64,000 nt of DNA, taken from assembly GCA_036186865.1 (NCBI GenBank), contig AP025067.1:21012648-21076647 (forward strand). Reading direction: 5' to 3'. The translations under genes and the position numbers were made by a program. The stretch comes from Eustoma russellianum (Eukaryota > Streptophyta > Magnoliopsida > Gentianales > Gentianaceae). The first letter of the stretch is position 1. Each line of letters opens with the position of its first letter. The notes under the pieces are model-generated. The model worked only from the letters and a program-made list of their open reading frames with translations. It did not search any database and was not told where the DNA came from. Positions 53,298-64,000 of this stretch are shown here, piece after piece.

Positions 53298-54488
53298 TGA
53301 TGAGCTACAGCCTAACCTTGTGGATACAAACACTGATGATGACACCTCACTGCCCCGCACAGGTCCCATAACAAGGAGTATGGCTAAGAAGTTGTTGCAT
53401 TGTGTTGAATCATTTCTTTATAGGCATGAAGAGGATGAACCAAGCAAAGATGATGTCCATTGGGTTTATATGATACAAGCTTTGATCTAGTTGTATCAAA
53501 AACATGTTGTACATATCTTTAGTTGTTCTTTTTAATATTGTTGGTTGGTTAACCTTGTTTTAGGATAGTTTGTGTTATATTATTGCCTTGTTTTTCAGGT
53601 ACATGTACTTAGCTTGAAAATGCAATTAGAATCTGAAATTTTGTTCAATCAAGGAGGTAACAAGCAAGTAGCTTACAAGCAAGGAGGTGACAAGCAACCA
53701 TGTCAAAATCAGAATTGTTCTTCACGTTAAAACAAGGATGGACAAGCTGCTCAAAGCATGAACCAATTGGGAGAAGTCTTGCAAATGTTCAAACCAATCA
53801 AAAATAAGTAAGGAGACAAGCAAGCAAGCAGCACAAAATTGATCCAATCAGATTAAGGCTGTTTAAGGCATGATTCACGCAAGATTGCTTTGAAAATTCA
53901 AAGCCAAACTTACAACCAATCAAAGGGAATTCAAAGCAAGCTGCTCAAAGTATTATCCAATCAAAATTGTGGCTGAAAACAAACATGGAAGCAATGGCAA
54001 ACAAACCAGCTTTCTTGGAACCAAAATTGTTCAAACAAGTTACCAAGCAAGCATGTTACTTTTTAGTCTTGTACTTTGTACTTTAAACCTTGTACCCTTG
54101 TAAATTTCGTTGGTTATAAGTAGAATAGGAAGCTGAATGTAAAAAGGAAGCACAATTCAAATACATTTCAATCAAAATTTCCTTTAAGGAATTCTCAACT
54201 TTTCTAGTTGAAGTTTAAAACCACTAACGGTTTTCTTTCAAGTTCATAGCCTAGAACTTGTTAGTATTTACTTCATTTTTGGTTTACAGCATCTTAGGGT
54301 CTCAATGAGGTCTTAGATGTGTTGGAATACCAAAGAGGAAGAGGTGTTGGCATAAATTGAGCCAAGAACAAACGGTTACAGTTCAAGGGGTGTCATTGTG
54401 ATGTTCTTTGCCATAGCTGAGGTCCAAATCAATTTGGAATAGAAGACAAAGTCTTGGAAACGTTTTCTAGCCTTTATTTGGCTCATCA
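53298..54488 (+). repeat. 5' LTR of element E
   Basis: 1191 bp, tgatgagctacagcc ... ttggctcatca. The first 190 bp duplicate the Pol C-terminus coding sequence. It has a purine-rich 'caagcaaggaggtgacaagc' repeat near 53650-53700 and a TATA-like tataagtag at 54115-54123. Confidence 0.95.
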
Positions 54489-54490
54489 AT

Positions 54491-54502
54491 TGGTATCAGA
54501 GC
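54491..54502 (+). other. Primer-binding site of element E
   Basis: tggtatcagagc two bases after the LTR: initiator-Met PBS. Confidence 0.9.
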
Positions 54503-56273
54503 TTTGGTTAGTCTTCTATTCATGTTTACATTGTTTAACTTGCATAACAATGATGCTGCCCAAACCGTGTAGTAAACTGTTTTTATGTCCATTTAGAATC
54601 TGTTAATTTAGATAGTTACTTTATGTTTTAAAGTGTTTATTAGATAGTTTACAATAGTTTGGTAAGTTAGTTTAAGTAGCAAAAACCGAAAACAACACAA
54701 AAAGAACTTAGACTAGACTTAAGTGTTGTTAGAATCCGTTTGTGTAGTTTAGATTAAAACCGTGTGTAACTTGTTGTTCTTGTTCAATCTAGCTTAGACA
54801 ATGTTCATTAGGTCCTAATCTAGAAGTTTAAATGGTAGTTTAGTTGAGTCCTTAAAACAGAAAACTTTGAACACAAAAATAGATTAGTTGATAGTTTAGT
54901 TTGTAATCAAGTTGTTAAATTCTGTTTTTTAGTAGTTGTGTGCAAATTGTTTTAGACGTTTTAGTTGCTGCCTTATTTAGCTTAGTTAGAATAGTTTACA
55001 ACATAGTTTAAAGGTTTAGTTGGTTGTTTAGTTTAGTACAAGAACATCCGAAAACTAAGAACAAAAAAAGTAGTTTTAGTTAACTATGTTTGCTGCCTAG
55101 TTTCTAGTTGATAAACGTTTGTTGAGTAGAATACAAAGGCTTGCATCTAGTACCATCTAGTTTAGAAACTGATTGCATCATACAAACAAAAACCAAAACA
55201 AAAACAAGGTAGAATAGATAACTTAAAGTCGAAAGAAAACAAGTTAGATTAGTTTGCATCAAAACTGTTTTCCACTAGTTGTTTTTAGTAATCAGCCCTT
55301 ATAAATTGCATTTAGAAACAACTAAGTTGCATTTAGCTATCTTAAGATTAGTTAGATCATTTGCATCAAAAACAGAAAAAGAAAAAAAGACAATTGCCAA
55401 AACCGTGTGTTTAGAACAACTCTTTAAGGCTCATTTGAAATCTTGGTAAATGCTAATAGCTTTATCTTTTTGTTGATTTCAATTGTTTCAAACAACTTGT
55501 TGGACTTAGATACATCCTGGAAGTTAGGAATTGTTTAAGCCCCACACTGTTAAAGAGCTATCCAATTGTTGTTTTAGATCAATTTCAGAACTTACCTTGC
55601 ACTATATTCAATTTGAACTTGTTGTAATTGTGAATTGATTTCACACTACATAGTGTCTAGCCGTGTTGTGTAAGAGAAACTTTCAAATTCCAAATACAAC
55701 ACACCTTGTGCAATTAAAGGCCGTGAGCAATGACTCATGTAGGCCGTGAGGAGTAGTCTCACAACAATCAAGCAAACCCCCCCAAAGAAAGAAAATTAAG
55801 CTTGATTGAGAAACACACGAGAGAAAAGCCATTATTTGTCAACAAGTAAGAGGCAAGACAAGAGAGAATTGCACAAGAAAGAAAAGTGAGGAAAAGCCAA
55901 AAATTAAACGTTGCAAAAGGGAAATTCCTGTGCAAAGCTCAAAAGAAAGAAAGTGCCCAAAACGAACCAAAGTGTTGTAGATTTGAAATATTGAAAGTTT
56001 CTAAAGCAAACCCTTGCTGACACTTTGTTTGTGTGCTTTTACTTTCACTTTACTTCAATTGATAATTGCATATGCTGTAAAGTAAATTGAGGGATTGTCT
56101 TAAAACAACCCCGTAGATTTCATTCAGCCAGAACAACAAATTTACTTCTGTGATTTTTCTTGAATCCTTAGGAAAAATAGTCCAAATTGCTGTTTTGAAC
56201 AATTGTCAACATAAAGTAGAGTATTTGCATCTTGTCAATATTTTAATTGGTTTTTGAGATTGTTTTCTGAATC
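54503..56273 (+). other. Leader of element E
   Basis: About 1.8 kb non-coding, with many 'tagtttag / tagttag' motifs (54600-55380) and no open frame of interest. Composition (T/A/G) differs from the C/A-rich leader of element D. Confidence 0.6.
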
Positions 56274-57489
56274 ATGGGTCCCCAACAGAAAGATAATGCA
56301 CCATCCCCGTCCCCATCTACTCCTGTCCCATCCCCAGTCCCGGTTACCCTAGAGAATATACAGCAAACACTCACTTTCCTTGTTAATCAGTTTGGTTTAA
56401 TGAGAAGTGACATAGAGGATAACAAACAGAGGATAAGCAAAGTAGAAAAGCCAACCTCAGATCAAAAGGAACCTAGTATACCTTTTCAAGAAGGCACCTC
56501 TTATGGTAATAAGTCTCATGTTGAACGTAGAAAAGTCACATCACTTAGAGGTAGAGGTAGAGGTCAAGGTAGTAATGGTGGTCGTAGGAACATTTCTTTT
56601 GAGGAGAGATTTGATAATCTCCCTGAGTACAATGAAGAACACTATCCGGAAGAACGGTATGATGAACGTCAGCCTGATAGAGATGAACATCTTGAAGAAG
56701 AGTTCATTACTACTAAACTGACAATACCCTCCTTCCAAGGGAAAAAGTGATCCTGAATCATATCTGCAATGGGAAATAAAAGTAGATCATATGTATTCTT
56801 GCACCAACTATTCTGAATTGGCCAAAGTGCGGTATGCAACTTTTGAATTTGTAGATTATGCTTTACTTTGGTGGGAACAATTGAAGAACGCCAGGAGAAG
56901 AACAAGACAGCCCCCTGTTGTTACTTGGTCCGAGCTGAAACAAGAGATGAGGAAGAGATTCATATCTCCTTCCTATGAAAGAAGCATTTTCCAGAAATTG
57001 CAGCAACTTTCTCAAGGTAATAGATCTGTTGATGAATTTTATAAAGAATTAGAACATCTGCTTACCAGGGCTAACATAAAAGAAGCTGAGGAAGCCACAA
57101 TGGCTAGATTTCTAGCTGGTTTGAACAAAGAGATTGCATTTAAGGTGGAACTTACACCTTGATCTGATCTGGCTACTATGGTTCACATTGCTGAGAAAGT
57201 GGAAAGACAATTGAAGGTAAAAACTTCTAACCCTTCTTTTCGGACTAATCCTTTGAGTTTTCCTAGAACACAGCCCAGGACGCCTTTCCGTCAACAACAA
57301 GGTCAAGGCCGTGAATTCCAAGGAAAATCAACCCAGAATATCAAAAATCGTCCAATGATTCCAATCACTGATAAAGGCAAAGCCAAGGTGGAAGGTACGC
57401 CTAATGTTAAGACTCGTGATATTCAATGTTTTAAATTTTTAGGAAAAGGTCATTTTGCTAATCAATGTCCCAACCCTAAATGCATCTTG
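56274..57489 (+). pseudogene. Ty3 Gag with damaged zinc knuckle (element E)
   Basis: ATG 56274 (MGPQQKDNAPSPSPSTP). Pro/Ser-rich start, short coiled region, Arg/Gly-rich stretch (RGRGRGQGSNGGRR), then the frame ends at TGA 56748-56750 because of one extra base in an A-run. In the next frame the capsid domain continues (CTNYSELAKVRYATFEF ... LQQLSQGNRSVDEFYKELE), hits TGA 57160-57162, and resumes in frame with VHIAEKVERQLK. The zinc knuckle (about 57427-57468) reads CFKFLGKGHFANQC: the second Cys has become Phe, so zinc binding should be lost. Confidence 0.88.
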
Positions 57490-60400
57490 TTTATTGAAGA
57501 GTCTAATGAGTATTATTCTGAGGAAGAATTGGAGGAGAGTGAAGAAAACAATGAAATTGAACAAACATGTGAGGAAGAAGAAGAGATTAGTGAAGAGATT
57601 AATGAGTGTGAAACAAAAGAGTTCTTAGTTGTCCGTCGAGCCCTAAGTGCCCAAATTAAAACTGAAGAACCTGAAATCCAACGAGAGAACATATTCCACA
57701 TTCACTGTATGGTTAAAAAGAAAGTCTGCACTTTAATCATTGACTCCGGTTCATGTACCAATGTTGCAAGTTTTGAACTTGTTAGGAAACTTGAGTTACC
57801 TTTATTTAGTCACCCCCGTCCTTATAGACTTACATGGCTTAATGAGTGTGGTGAAGTTAAAGTAACAAAGCAAGTCCTAGTTCCTTTATCAATAGGTGGG
57901 TATTCTGCTGAGGTGTTATGTGATGTAGCCCCTATGCAATCAAGTCATATCTTATTAGGTAGACAGTGGCAATTTGACAACAAGGTTACATATGATGGTT
58001 ACCTAAATAGATATTCCTTTAGGCATAACAACAAACTGTTCAAATTAAATGCCTTGCCCCCGCACAAAGTCTTTGAGGATCAACAACGAATGTTAAAAAG
58101 CCATAATGATCCAAAAGAAAAGGAATTGGAAAGGATTTTCATCAAAGAAAACCAACTGAAAACTTCTCATCTTAAAATTGAACCGAAAGAAATCAAAGTT
58201 TCTGCTGAACCATCTCTAAAGAAAAATGCATTCTTTGTATCTCAAAGCGAGGTATTCCATGCTATCAATTCAAACAAAAATGTTTATATCTTGCTTTACA
58301 AAGAAACTCTGTTCTCTTCATCTGAAATACCATCTACTTTACCAAGTGAAGTTGCATCTTTACTTCAAGAATTTTCTAGCTTGTTTCCTGAAGGAGATCC
58401 CCCAGGTTTACCACCTCTAAGAGGCATTGAGCATCAAATAGATTTCATTCCAGGAGCTGTTCTACCAAACAGACCTGCCTATAGAGCCAATCCAGAGGAA
58501 ACTAAGGAAATCCAAAAACAAGTTGAGGAATTATTGACCCAAGGTAAAGTAAAAGAGAGTATGAGTCCTTGTGCTGTTCCTGTTATCATTGTCCCTAAGA
58601 AAGATGGAACTTGGAGAATGTGTACTGATTGTAGAGCCATCAATAAGATCACTGTGAAATATAGATACCCTATTCCTAGGTTGGATGACATGTTGGATAT
58701 GTTGCATGGGTCTAGATGTTTTAGCAAAGTAGATCTTAAACAAGGTTATTTCCAAGTGAGAATTAGGGAAGGTGATGAATGGAAAACTGCCTTTAAGACT
58801 AAATTTGGATTGTACGAATGGTTAGTTATGCCCTTTCGTTTAACCAACGCCCCTAGTACTTTCATGAGGTTAATGAATGAGGTCTTAAGGAAATTCATAG
58901 GGAAATTTGTAGAAGTTTACTTTGATGACATTCTTATCTACTCCAAAACCCTAAGTGAACATCTGATCCATCTTAGAGCTGTTTTTGTCACCCTACAGAA
59001 AGAAAAGTTGTATGCTAATTTCAAGAAGTGTTCTTTCTGTCTGGAGAAGGTTACATTATTAGGATTTGTGATTAGTGCTGAAGAAATTGAAATGGACCAA
59101 GAGAAAGTTAAATCCATAACTGAGTGGCCAACCCCTAAGTCTGCTAGAGATGTTAGGAGTTTTCATGGATTAGCTAGCTTCTATAGACGTTTTGTGAAGG
59201 ATTTCTCTACGATAGCTGCACCCTTGAATGAGTTAGTCAAGAAAGATGTAAGTTTTGAATGGGAAGAATCACAACAACAAGCCTTTGAGGAACTTAAGAA
59301 ACGTCTAACTTCTGCACCTATCCTGAGATTGCCCAACTTTGATGAAATGTTTGAAGTTGAATGTGATGCCAGTGGAGTTGGCATTGGAGCTGTATTGCAT
59401 CAAAGTAACAAACCTGTTGCCTACTTTAGTGAGAAATTGAAAGGAGCTTCCATAAATTATTCAACCTATGATAAGGAATTGTATGCCCTTGTCCGTTCTT
59501 TACAAACTTGGCAACATTATCTGCAACCTAAGGAATTTGTGATTCATACTGATCATGAAAGCCTTAAGTATCTAAAAGGTCAAGGAAAATTGAACAAAAG
59601 ACATGCCAAATGGGTTGAATTCATTGAACAATTCCCTTATGTGATCAAGTATAAGCAAGGAAAAGAAAATGTTGTTGCTGATGCATTATCTCGTCACTAT
59701 ACTTTGAGTACTACTCTTTCATGTAACATGTTTGGTTTTGAGTCTATCAAAGAGATGTATCATTCTGATCATGACTTTAGTTCTATCTATCAAGCATGCA
59801 TTGATTCACCTTTTGCTAAATATTACTTGCATGATGGTTATTTGTTTAAAGAACATAAGTTATGTGTACCAATGTGTTCATTAAGAGAGTTGTTGATAAA
59901 AGAAGCTCATGGAGGAGGTTTAATGGGTCATTTTGGCTCGTTAAAAACTTTGGAAACACTTAAGGAGCATTTCTTCTGGCCGTATATGGAAGCACATGTT
60001 GATAAGGTATGTGACCAATGTATTACTTGCAAACAAGCAAAATCTAGAACACAACCACATGGATTGTACACTCCATTATCTGTTCCAAGCTCACCTTGGA
60101 CTGATCTTTCTATGGACTTTGTATTGGGATTGCCTCGATCCAAAACTTGTAAAGATAGCATCTTTGTTGTTGTTGATAGATTTTCCAAAATGGCACATTT
60201 CATTGCATGTAAGAAAGTTGATAATGCTATTCATATTGTTGATTTGTTCTTTAAGGAGATTGTTAGATTACATGGCATGCCACGTACAATTGTTAGTGAT
60301 TGAGATACAAAGTTTCTAAGTCATTTCTGGCGTGTATTGTGGAGTAGACTTGGTACTAAATTGTTATTTTCTACAACTGCTCACCCACAAACCGATGGTC

Positions 60401-61167
60401 AAACTGAAGTTGTTAATAAAACATTGTCTCAACTGTTACGTGTTGTCATTCAAAAGAACTTAAAGAATTGGGAAGACTGCTTAGCTTATATTGAGTTTGC
60501 ATACGATAGAGTTGTTCGTAGTGGAACATTGCATTCTCCTTTTGAAGTTGTTTATGGCTTTAACGCTTTGTCCCCGCTTGATCTTGTTCCCATACCTGTT
60601 GTTAGTTTAGATGGTGAACGAAAAGCAAAACTTGTGAAAGAATTGCATGAAAAGGTTAAGTCACAACTTGAAGCTAAGAATAAAGTGTATGCCAATAGAG
60701 CCAACAGGAATCGTAAAGTTGTTATATTTGAGCCTGGTGATCTTGTTTGGTTACACTTGAGGAAAGAAAGATTCCCTAAGGAAAGGGACTCAAAGTTGAA
60801 GCCAAGAGGCGATGGACCGTTCAAAGTGTTGAAACGGCTTGGTGATAATGCCTATGTTCTCGATCTTCCGGAAGAAAGGTATGGTCCTATCTCTAAAACT
60901 TTTAATGTTGCTGACCTTTCTCCATTTAGTATTGATTCAGATTCGAGGACGAATCCTTCTGAAGTGGGAGAGAATGATGAGCTACAGCCTAACCTTGTGG
61001 ATACAAACACTGATGATGACACCTCACTGCCCCGCACAGGTCCCATAACAAGGAGTATGGCTAAGAAGTTGTTGCATTGTGTTGAGTCATTTCTTTATAG
61101 GCATGAAGAGGATGAACCAAGCAAAGATGATGTCCATTGGGTTTATATGATACAAGCTTTGATCTAG
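57490..61167 (+). pseudogene. Ty3 Pol: protease, RT, RNase H, integrase (element E), one stop
   Basis: In frame with the second part of gag, with no stop between them. Protease IIDSGSCTNVAS (DSG about 57742); RT YPIPRLDD and VYFDDILIYS (about 58915-58945); RNase H ECDASGVGIGAVL; integrase HHCC (EAHGGGLMGHF ... CDQCITCKQ) and core SMDFVLGLPRS, IVSD. A TGA at 60301-60303 replaces the Arg of IVSDRDT found in element D and cuts the integrase core. The frame then continues TDGQTEVVNKTL, FNVADLSPF and a C-terminal tail GPITRSMAKKLL that lies in the 3' LTR. RT also has MPFRLTNAP where D has MPFGLTNAP. Confidence 0.92.
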
Positions 61168-62150
61168 TTGTATCAAAAACATGTTGTACATATCTTTAGT
61201 TGTTCTTTTTAATATTGTTGGTTGGTTAACCTTGTTTTAGGATAGTTTGTGTTGTATTATTGCCTTGTTTTTCAGGTACACGTACTTAGCTTGAAAATGC
61301 AATTAGAATCTGAAATTTTGTTCAATCAAGGAGGTGACAAGCAAGGAGGTGACAAGCAACCATGTCAAAATCAGAATTGTTCTTCACGTTAAAACAAGGA
61401 TGGACAAGCTGCTCAAAGCATGAACCAATTGGGAGAAGTCTTGCAAATGTTCAAACCAATCAAAAATAAGCAAGGAGACAAGCAAGCAAGCAGCACAAAA
61501 TTGATCCAATCAGATTAAGGCTGTTTAAGGCATGATTCACGCTAGATTGCTTTGAAAATTCAAAGCCAAACTTACAACCAATCAAAGGGAATTCAAAGCA
61601 AGCTGCTCAAAGTATTATCCAATCAAAATTGTGGCTGAAAACAAACATGGAAGCAACGGCAAACAAACCAGCTTTCTTGGAACCAAAATTGTTCAAACAA
61701 GTTACCAAGCAAGCATGTTACTTTTTAGTCTTGTACTTTGTACTTTAAACCTTGTACCCTTGTAAATTTCGTTGGTTATAAGTAGAATAGGAAGCTGAAT
61801 GTAAAAAGGAAGCACAATTCAAATACATTTCAATCAAAATTTCCTTTAAGGAATTCTCAACTTTTCTAGTTGAAGTTTAAAACCACTAACGGTTTTCTTT
61901 CAAGTTCATAGCCTAGAACTTGTTAGTATTTACTTCATTTTTGGTTTACAGCATCTTAGGGTCTCAATGAGGTTTTAGATGTGTTGGAATACCAAAGAGG
62001 AAGAGGTGTTGGCATAAATTGAGCCAAGAACAAACGGTTACAGTTCAAGGGGTATCATTGTGATGTTCTTTGCCATAGCTGAGGTTCAAATCAATTTGGA
62101 ATAGAAGACAAAGTCTTGGAAACGTTTTCTAGCCTTTATTTGGCTCATCA
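60975..62150 (+). repeat. 3' LTR of element E
   Basis: 1176 bp, preceded by the purine-rich gaagtgggagagaa and followed by tcttc. It lacks 15 bp of the 'aagcaagtagctta' repeat present in the 5' LTR. Confidence 0.95.
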
Positions 62151-62155
62151 TCTTC

Positions 62156-62455
62156 AGTTGTTTCGGAGGTTTTCCTGAGGGCATTCTATTTGTGCCGTTT
62201 CCACAGCCCCGCTCCCTCCCTCCTCTGTCCTTTCCTCCTCAACGTCTCTTCCCACTCCTCCCTCCCCTCAACTATGTGATTTTGCAAGTTTCTCGGAGAA
62301 TCTTTGTTTTGAAGTGCATACATAAGCAATCAGAAAAGAGGAAAGGGATGAAAAGAGAACAAGAATTACGATGTTTCCCACAGAATCTTGGTTTTGAAGT
62401 GCATAAATAAGCGATCGGAAAAGAGGAAAGGGGATAAAAGAGAGCAAGAATTACA
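62156..62455 (+). promoter_or_regulatory. Putative promoter/5' UTR of NUP160-like gene
   Basis: Strongly pyrimidine-rich patch (62195-62275) followed by an 85-bp imperfect tandem duplication (62298-62382 and 62383-62455). Each copy ends in 'aagaattac' plus ATG. The first copy's ATG (62371) opens an 8-codon upstream frame ending in TGA; the second copy's ATG is the proposed start. Element E is inserted directly upstream. Confidence 0.45.
62298..62455 (+). repeat. 85-bp tandem duplication before the NUP160-like start
   Basis: Two copies of 'gttttgaagtgcata' ... 'gaaaagaggaaaggg' ... 'caagaattac', spaced 85 bp, with a few substitutions. Confidence 0.85.
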
Positions 62456-62647
62456 ATGGGTAGCAAATCTTGTTTGGCAGGGATGGAAGTTCCCATTATT
62501 GGCAGCGATTCAGTCAACTGGTTTCAAGTCTCAGTCTCTTCTTTCATATTTCCTTCTTCATCTACTTCGTCTTCTTCTTCTACTCCTAGTAAAGACTTGG
62601 GCTCCTGTTCTGTTCTTGGGAACCCTCCTACTTATGTCTTTTCATGA
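62456..62647 (+). CDS. NUP160: Probable first exon of a NUP160-like nucleoporin gene
   Basis: Family role: Nup160 is a scaffold subunit of the Nup107-160 complex of the nuclear pore. The frame starts MGSKSCLAGMEVPIIGSDSV, continues with a Ser/Thr-rich loop, and ends CSVLGNPPTYVFS. From memory, plant NUP160 proteins begin with a similar AGMEVP..GSDSVKW segment and continue with a (I/V)GDPPTYL(I/F)W block. The last residues VFS and the stop are therefore probably intron read-through; 'acttat|gtcttt' could be the donor. No later exon is visible before LTR F at 63185. Truncated gene, gene with a TE-filled intron 1, or pseudogene are all possible. Confidence 0.5.
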   Translation: MGSKSCLAGMEVPIIGSDSVNWFQVSVSSFIFPSSSTSSSSSTPSKDLGSCSVLGNPPTYVFS

Positions 62648-63184
62648 ACCCATCATCCCTTTTCTTTTCTCCCTCAATTGCTCTTCTAAAGTTCATATGT
62701 TGTTTTTGGGGACCCCTGGGGGAAGGACGGGTAGATGGGACTATCTTCTGTTGGAATGAGTATTTTGTATTGTTGGTTCATTAGTGTTGAAGTTAAAATC
62801 ATCTGAACTTTGATGTTTAATTTAATGACAAGGTAGTTTTGTGAATTTTCTTTTCCGGCTACTTTTTTTTCTTTTAATGGATGAATTCCCACTTTCCCTT
62901 GGTGGGAATAATTTTAACTTTTTCTTTAAAATAGTTTTATTGGAATTACTTGTGCTAATTTCTTGGAGTTCTTGTTTTTTCCAACATGAAAAGTAAGGCA
63001 TTCTGTAAATATAAGATGTGTGGTGACTTTCAATCCGGTACTCATAAGCATCTTAAAGGAGGGATATAGGAGTTTGGACATGTAGAAATAAGATTAGAAT
63101 ACTCTCCATGTTTTAGTGCCGTGGTAGGAAGTCATGTTTATCTTTTGAGAAGTTCATTATACAGTACCTATTATAAGCATAAAG
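62648..63184. other. Possible intron 1 of NUP160-like gene
   Basis: T-rich sequence without coding signal, consistent with an intron. It ends at the start of LTR F. Confidence 0.35.
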
Positions 63185-64000
63185 TGATGAGCTACAGCCT
63201 AACCTTGTGGATACAAACACTGATGATGACACCTCACTGCCTGCACAGGTCCCATAACAAGGAGTATGGCTAAGAAGTTGTTGCATTGTGTTGAATCATT
63301 TCTTTATAGGCATGAAGAGGATGAACCAAGCAGAGATGATGTCCATTGGGTTTATGTGATACAAGCTTTGATCTAGTTGTATCAAAAACATGTTGTACAT
63401 ATCTTTAGTTGTTCTTTTTAATATTATTGGTTGGTTAACCTTGTTTTAGGATAGTTTGTGTCGTATTATTGCCTTGTTTTTCAGGTACACGTACTTAGCT
63501 TGAAAATGCAATTTGAATCTGAATTTTTGTTCAAGCAAGGTGGTGACAAGCAAGTAGCTTACAAGCAAGGAGGTGACAAGCATACATGTCAAAAATCTGA
63601 ATTGTTCTTCACGCCAAACATGGATGGACAAGCTGCTCAAAGCATGAACCAATTGGGAGAAGTCTTGCAAATGTTCAAACCAATCAAAAACAACTTGGAA
63701 ACAAAGCAAGCAAGCAGCACAAAATTGATCCAATCAGATTGAGGCTGTTTAAGGAGTAATTCACGCAAGTGTAGTTTGAAAATTCAAAGCCAAACTTGCA
63801 ACCAATCAAAGGCAATTCAAACCAAGTTGCTCAAAGTATTATCCAATCAAAATTGATCAAGAATTGAGGCTGAGAACAAGGATGGAAGCACGGCAAAACA
63901 ATTCAGCTTTCTTGGAACCAAAATTGTTCAAACAAATTACCAAGCAAACAGGTTCCTTTTAGACTTGTACTTTGTACTTTAAACCTTGTACCTTTGTAAA
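63185..64000 (+). mobile_element. E-family LTR, 5' part (element F)
   Basis: Begins tgatgagctacagcc and follows the element E LTR to the window edge, with small changes (a 2-nt loss at about 63241 in the Pol-tail part and several substitutions). It could be a 5' LTR of another full copy or a solo LTR. The preceding pentamer is taaag. Confidence 0.9.

Larger units (their letters stand above)
53298..62150 (+). mobile_element. Full-length Ty3-type retrotransposon (element E)
   Basis: 5' LTR 53298-54488, PBS 54491-54502, AT-rich leader, gag, pol, 3' LTR 60975-62150. The target duplication tcttc is perfect (53293-53297, 62151-62155). It is a second family of the same lineage as element D: shared Gag blocks (CTNYSEL, VRYA, SVDEFYKELE), near-identical Pol motifs, and a Pol end inside the 3' LTR. 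Several nonsense and missense lesions make it non-autonomous. LTRs differ by about ten substitutions plus a 15-bp indel. Confidence 0.95.

Noticed and set aside
62388..62759. 123-codon frame overlapping the NUP160-like exon.
   Set aside because: Different frame, Leu/Ser low complexity, no similarity; the 62456 frame carries the recognisable block.

Overview
The window is nuclear DNA of a flowering plant, most likely a eudicot. Evidence: initiator-Met-tRNA-primed Copia and Ty3 LTR retrotransposons, a plant L1-type LINE with a C-terminal RNase H, Pack-MULEs, a plant SINE, and scraps of intron-containing plant genes (zeta-class glutathione transferase, purple acid phosphatase, D27 carotenoid isomerase, peptide deformylase 1B, and a probable NUP160 first exon). 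I see no complete, intact host gene. Most of the 64 kb is nested transposable elements.

Layout. 1-1456: end of a Copia LTR (A). 1457-14040: a minus-strand Copia (C) broken by a TRIM (1638-1898), by a 10.1-kb Copia (B, 1899-12017; 2127-bp LTRs, open pol, broken gag) and by A. 14041-18741: a decayed GSTZ gene on the minus strand, six exons visible, with a Pack-MULE (15294-16763, purple acid phosphatase fragment) in an intron. 18747-28080: a very young Ty3 element (D; 1494-bp LTRs, TSD ccttc) inserted between GSTZ and a Copia deletion derivative (G, 28098-30688). 30873-36162: an old minus-strand Copia (H). 36163-42990: LTR-like DNA, a Copia remnant (I) and an antisense LTR (K). 43021-49048: a decayed minus-strand LINE between two (TA)n tracts. 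49119-51704: Copia gag (J) split by a second Pack-MULE (49956-51678) that carries D27 and PDF1B fragments. 52702-52880: a SINE with 13-bp TSDs. 53298-62150: a second Ty3 element (E; TSD tcttc), about 300 bp upstream of a NUP160-like first exon (62456-62647). 63185-64000: start of another E-family LTR (F).

How the parts relate. D and E are two families of one Ty3 lineage. In both, the Pol reading frame runs through the polypurine tract and ends inside the 3' LTR. The two Pack-MULEs share TIRs of about 340-350 bp whose inner ends all carry a start codon in the same context, placed just before captured host sequence. By eye, LTR pair similarity ranks D as youngest, then B, then E; H is far older.

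Limits: all similarity calls rest on reading translated sequence and remembered family motifs. No database search was run. Difference counts were made by eye.
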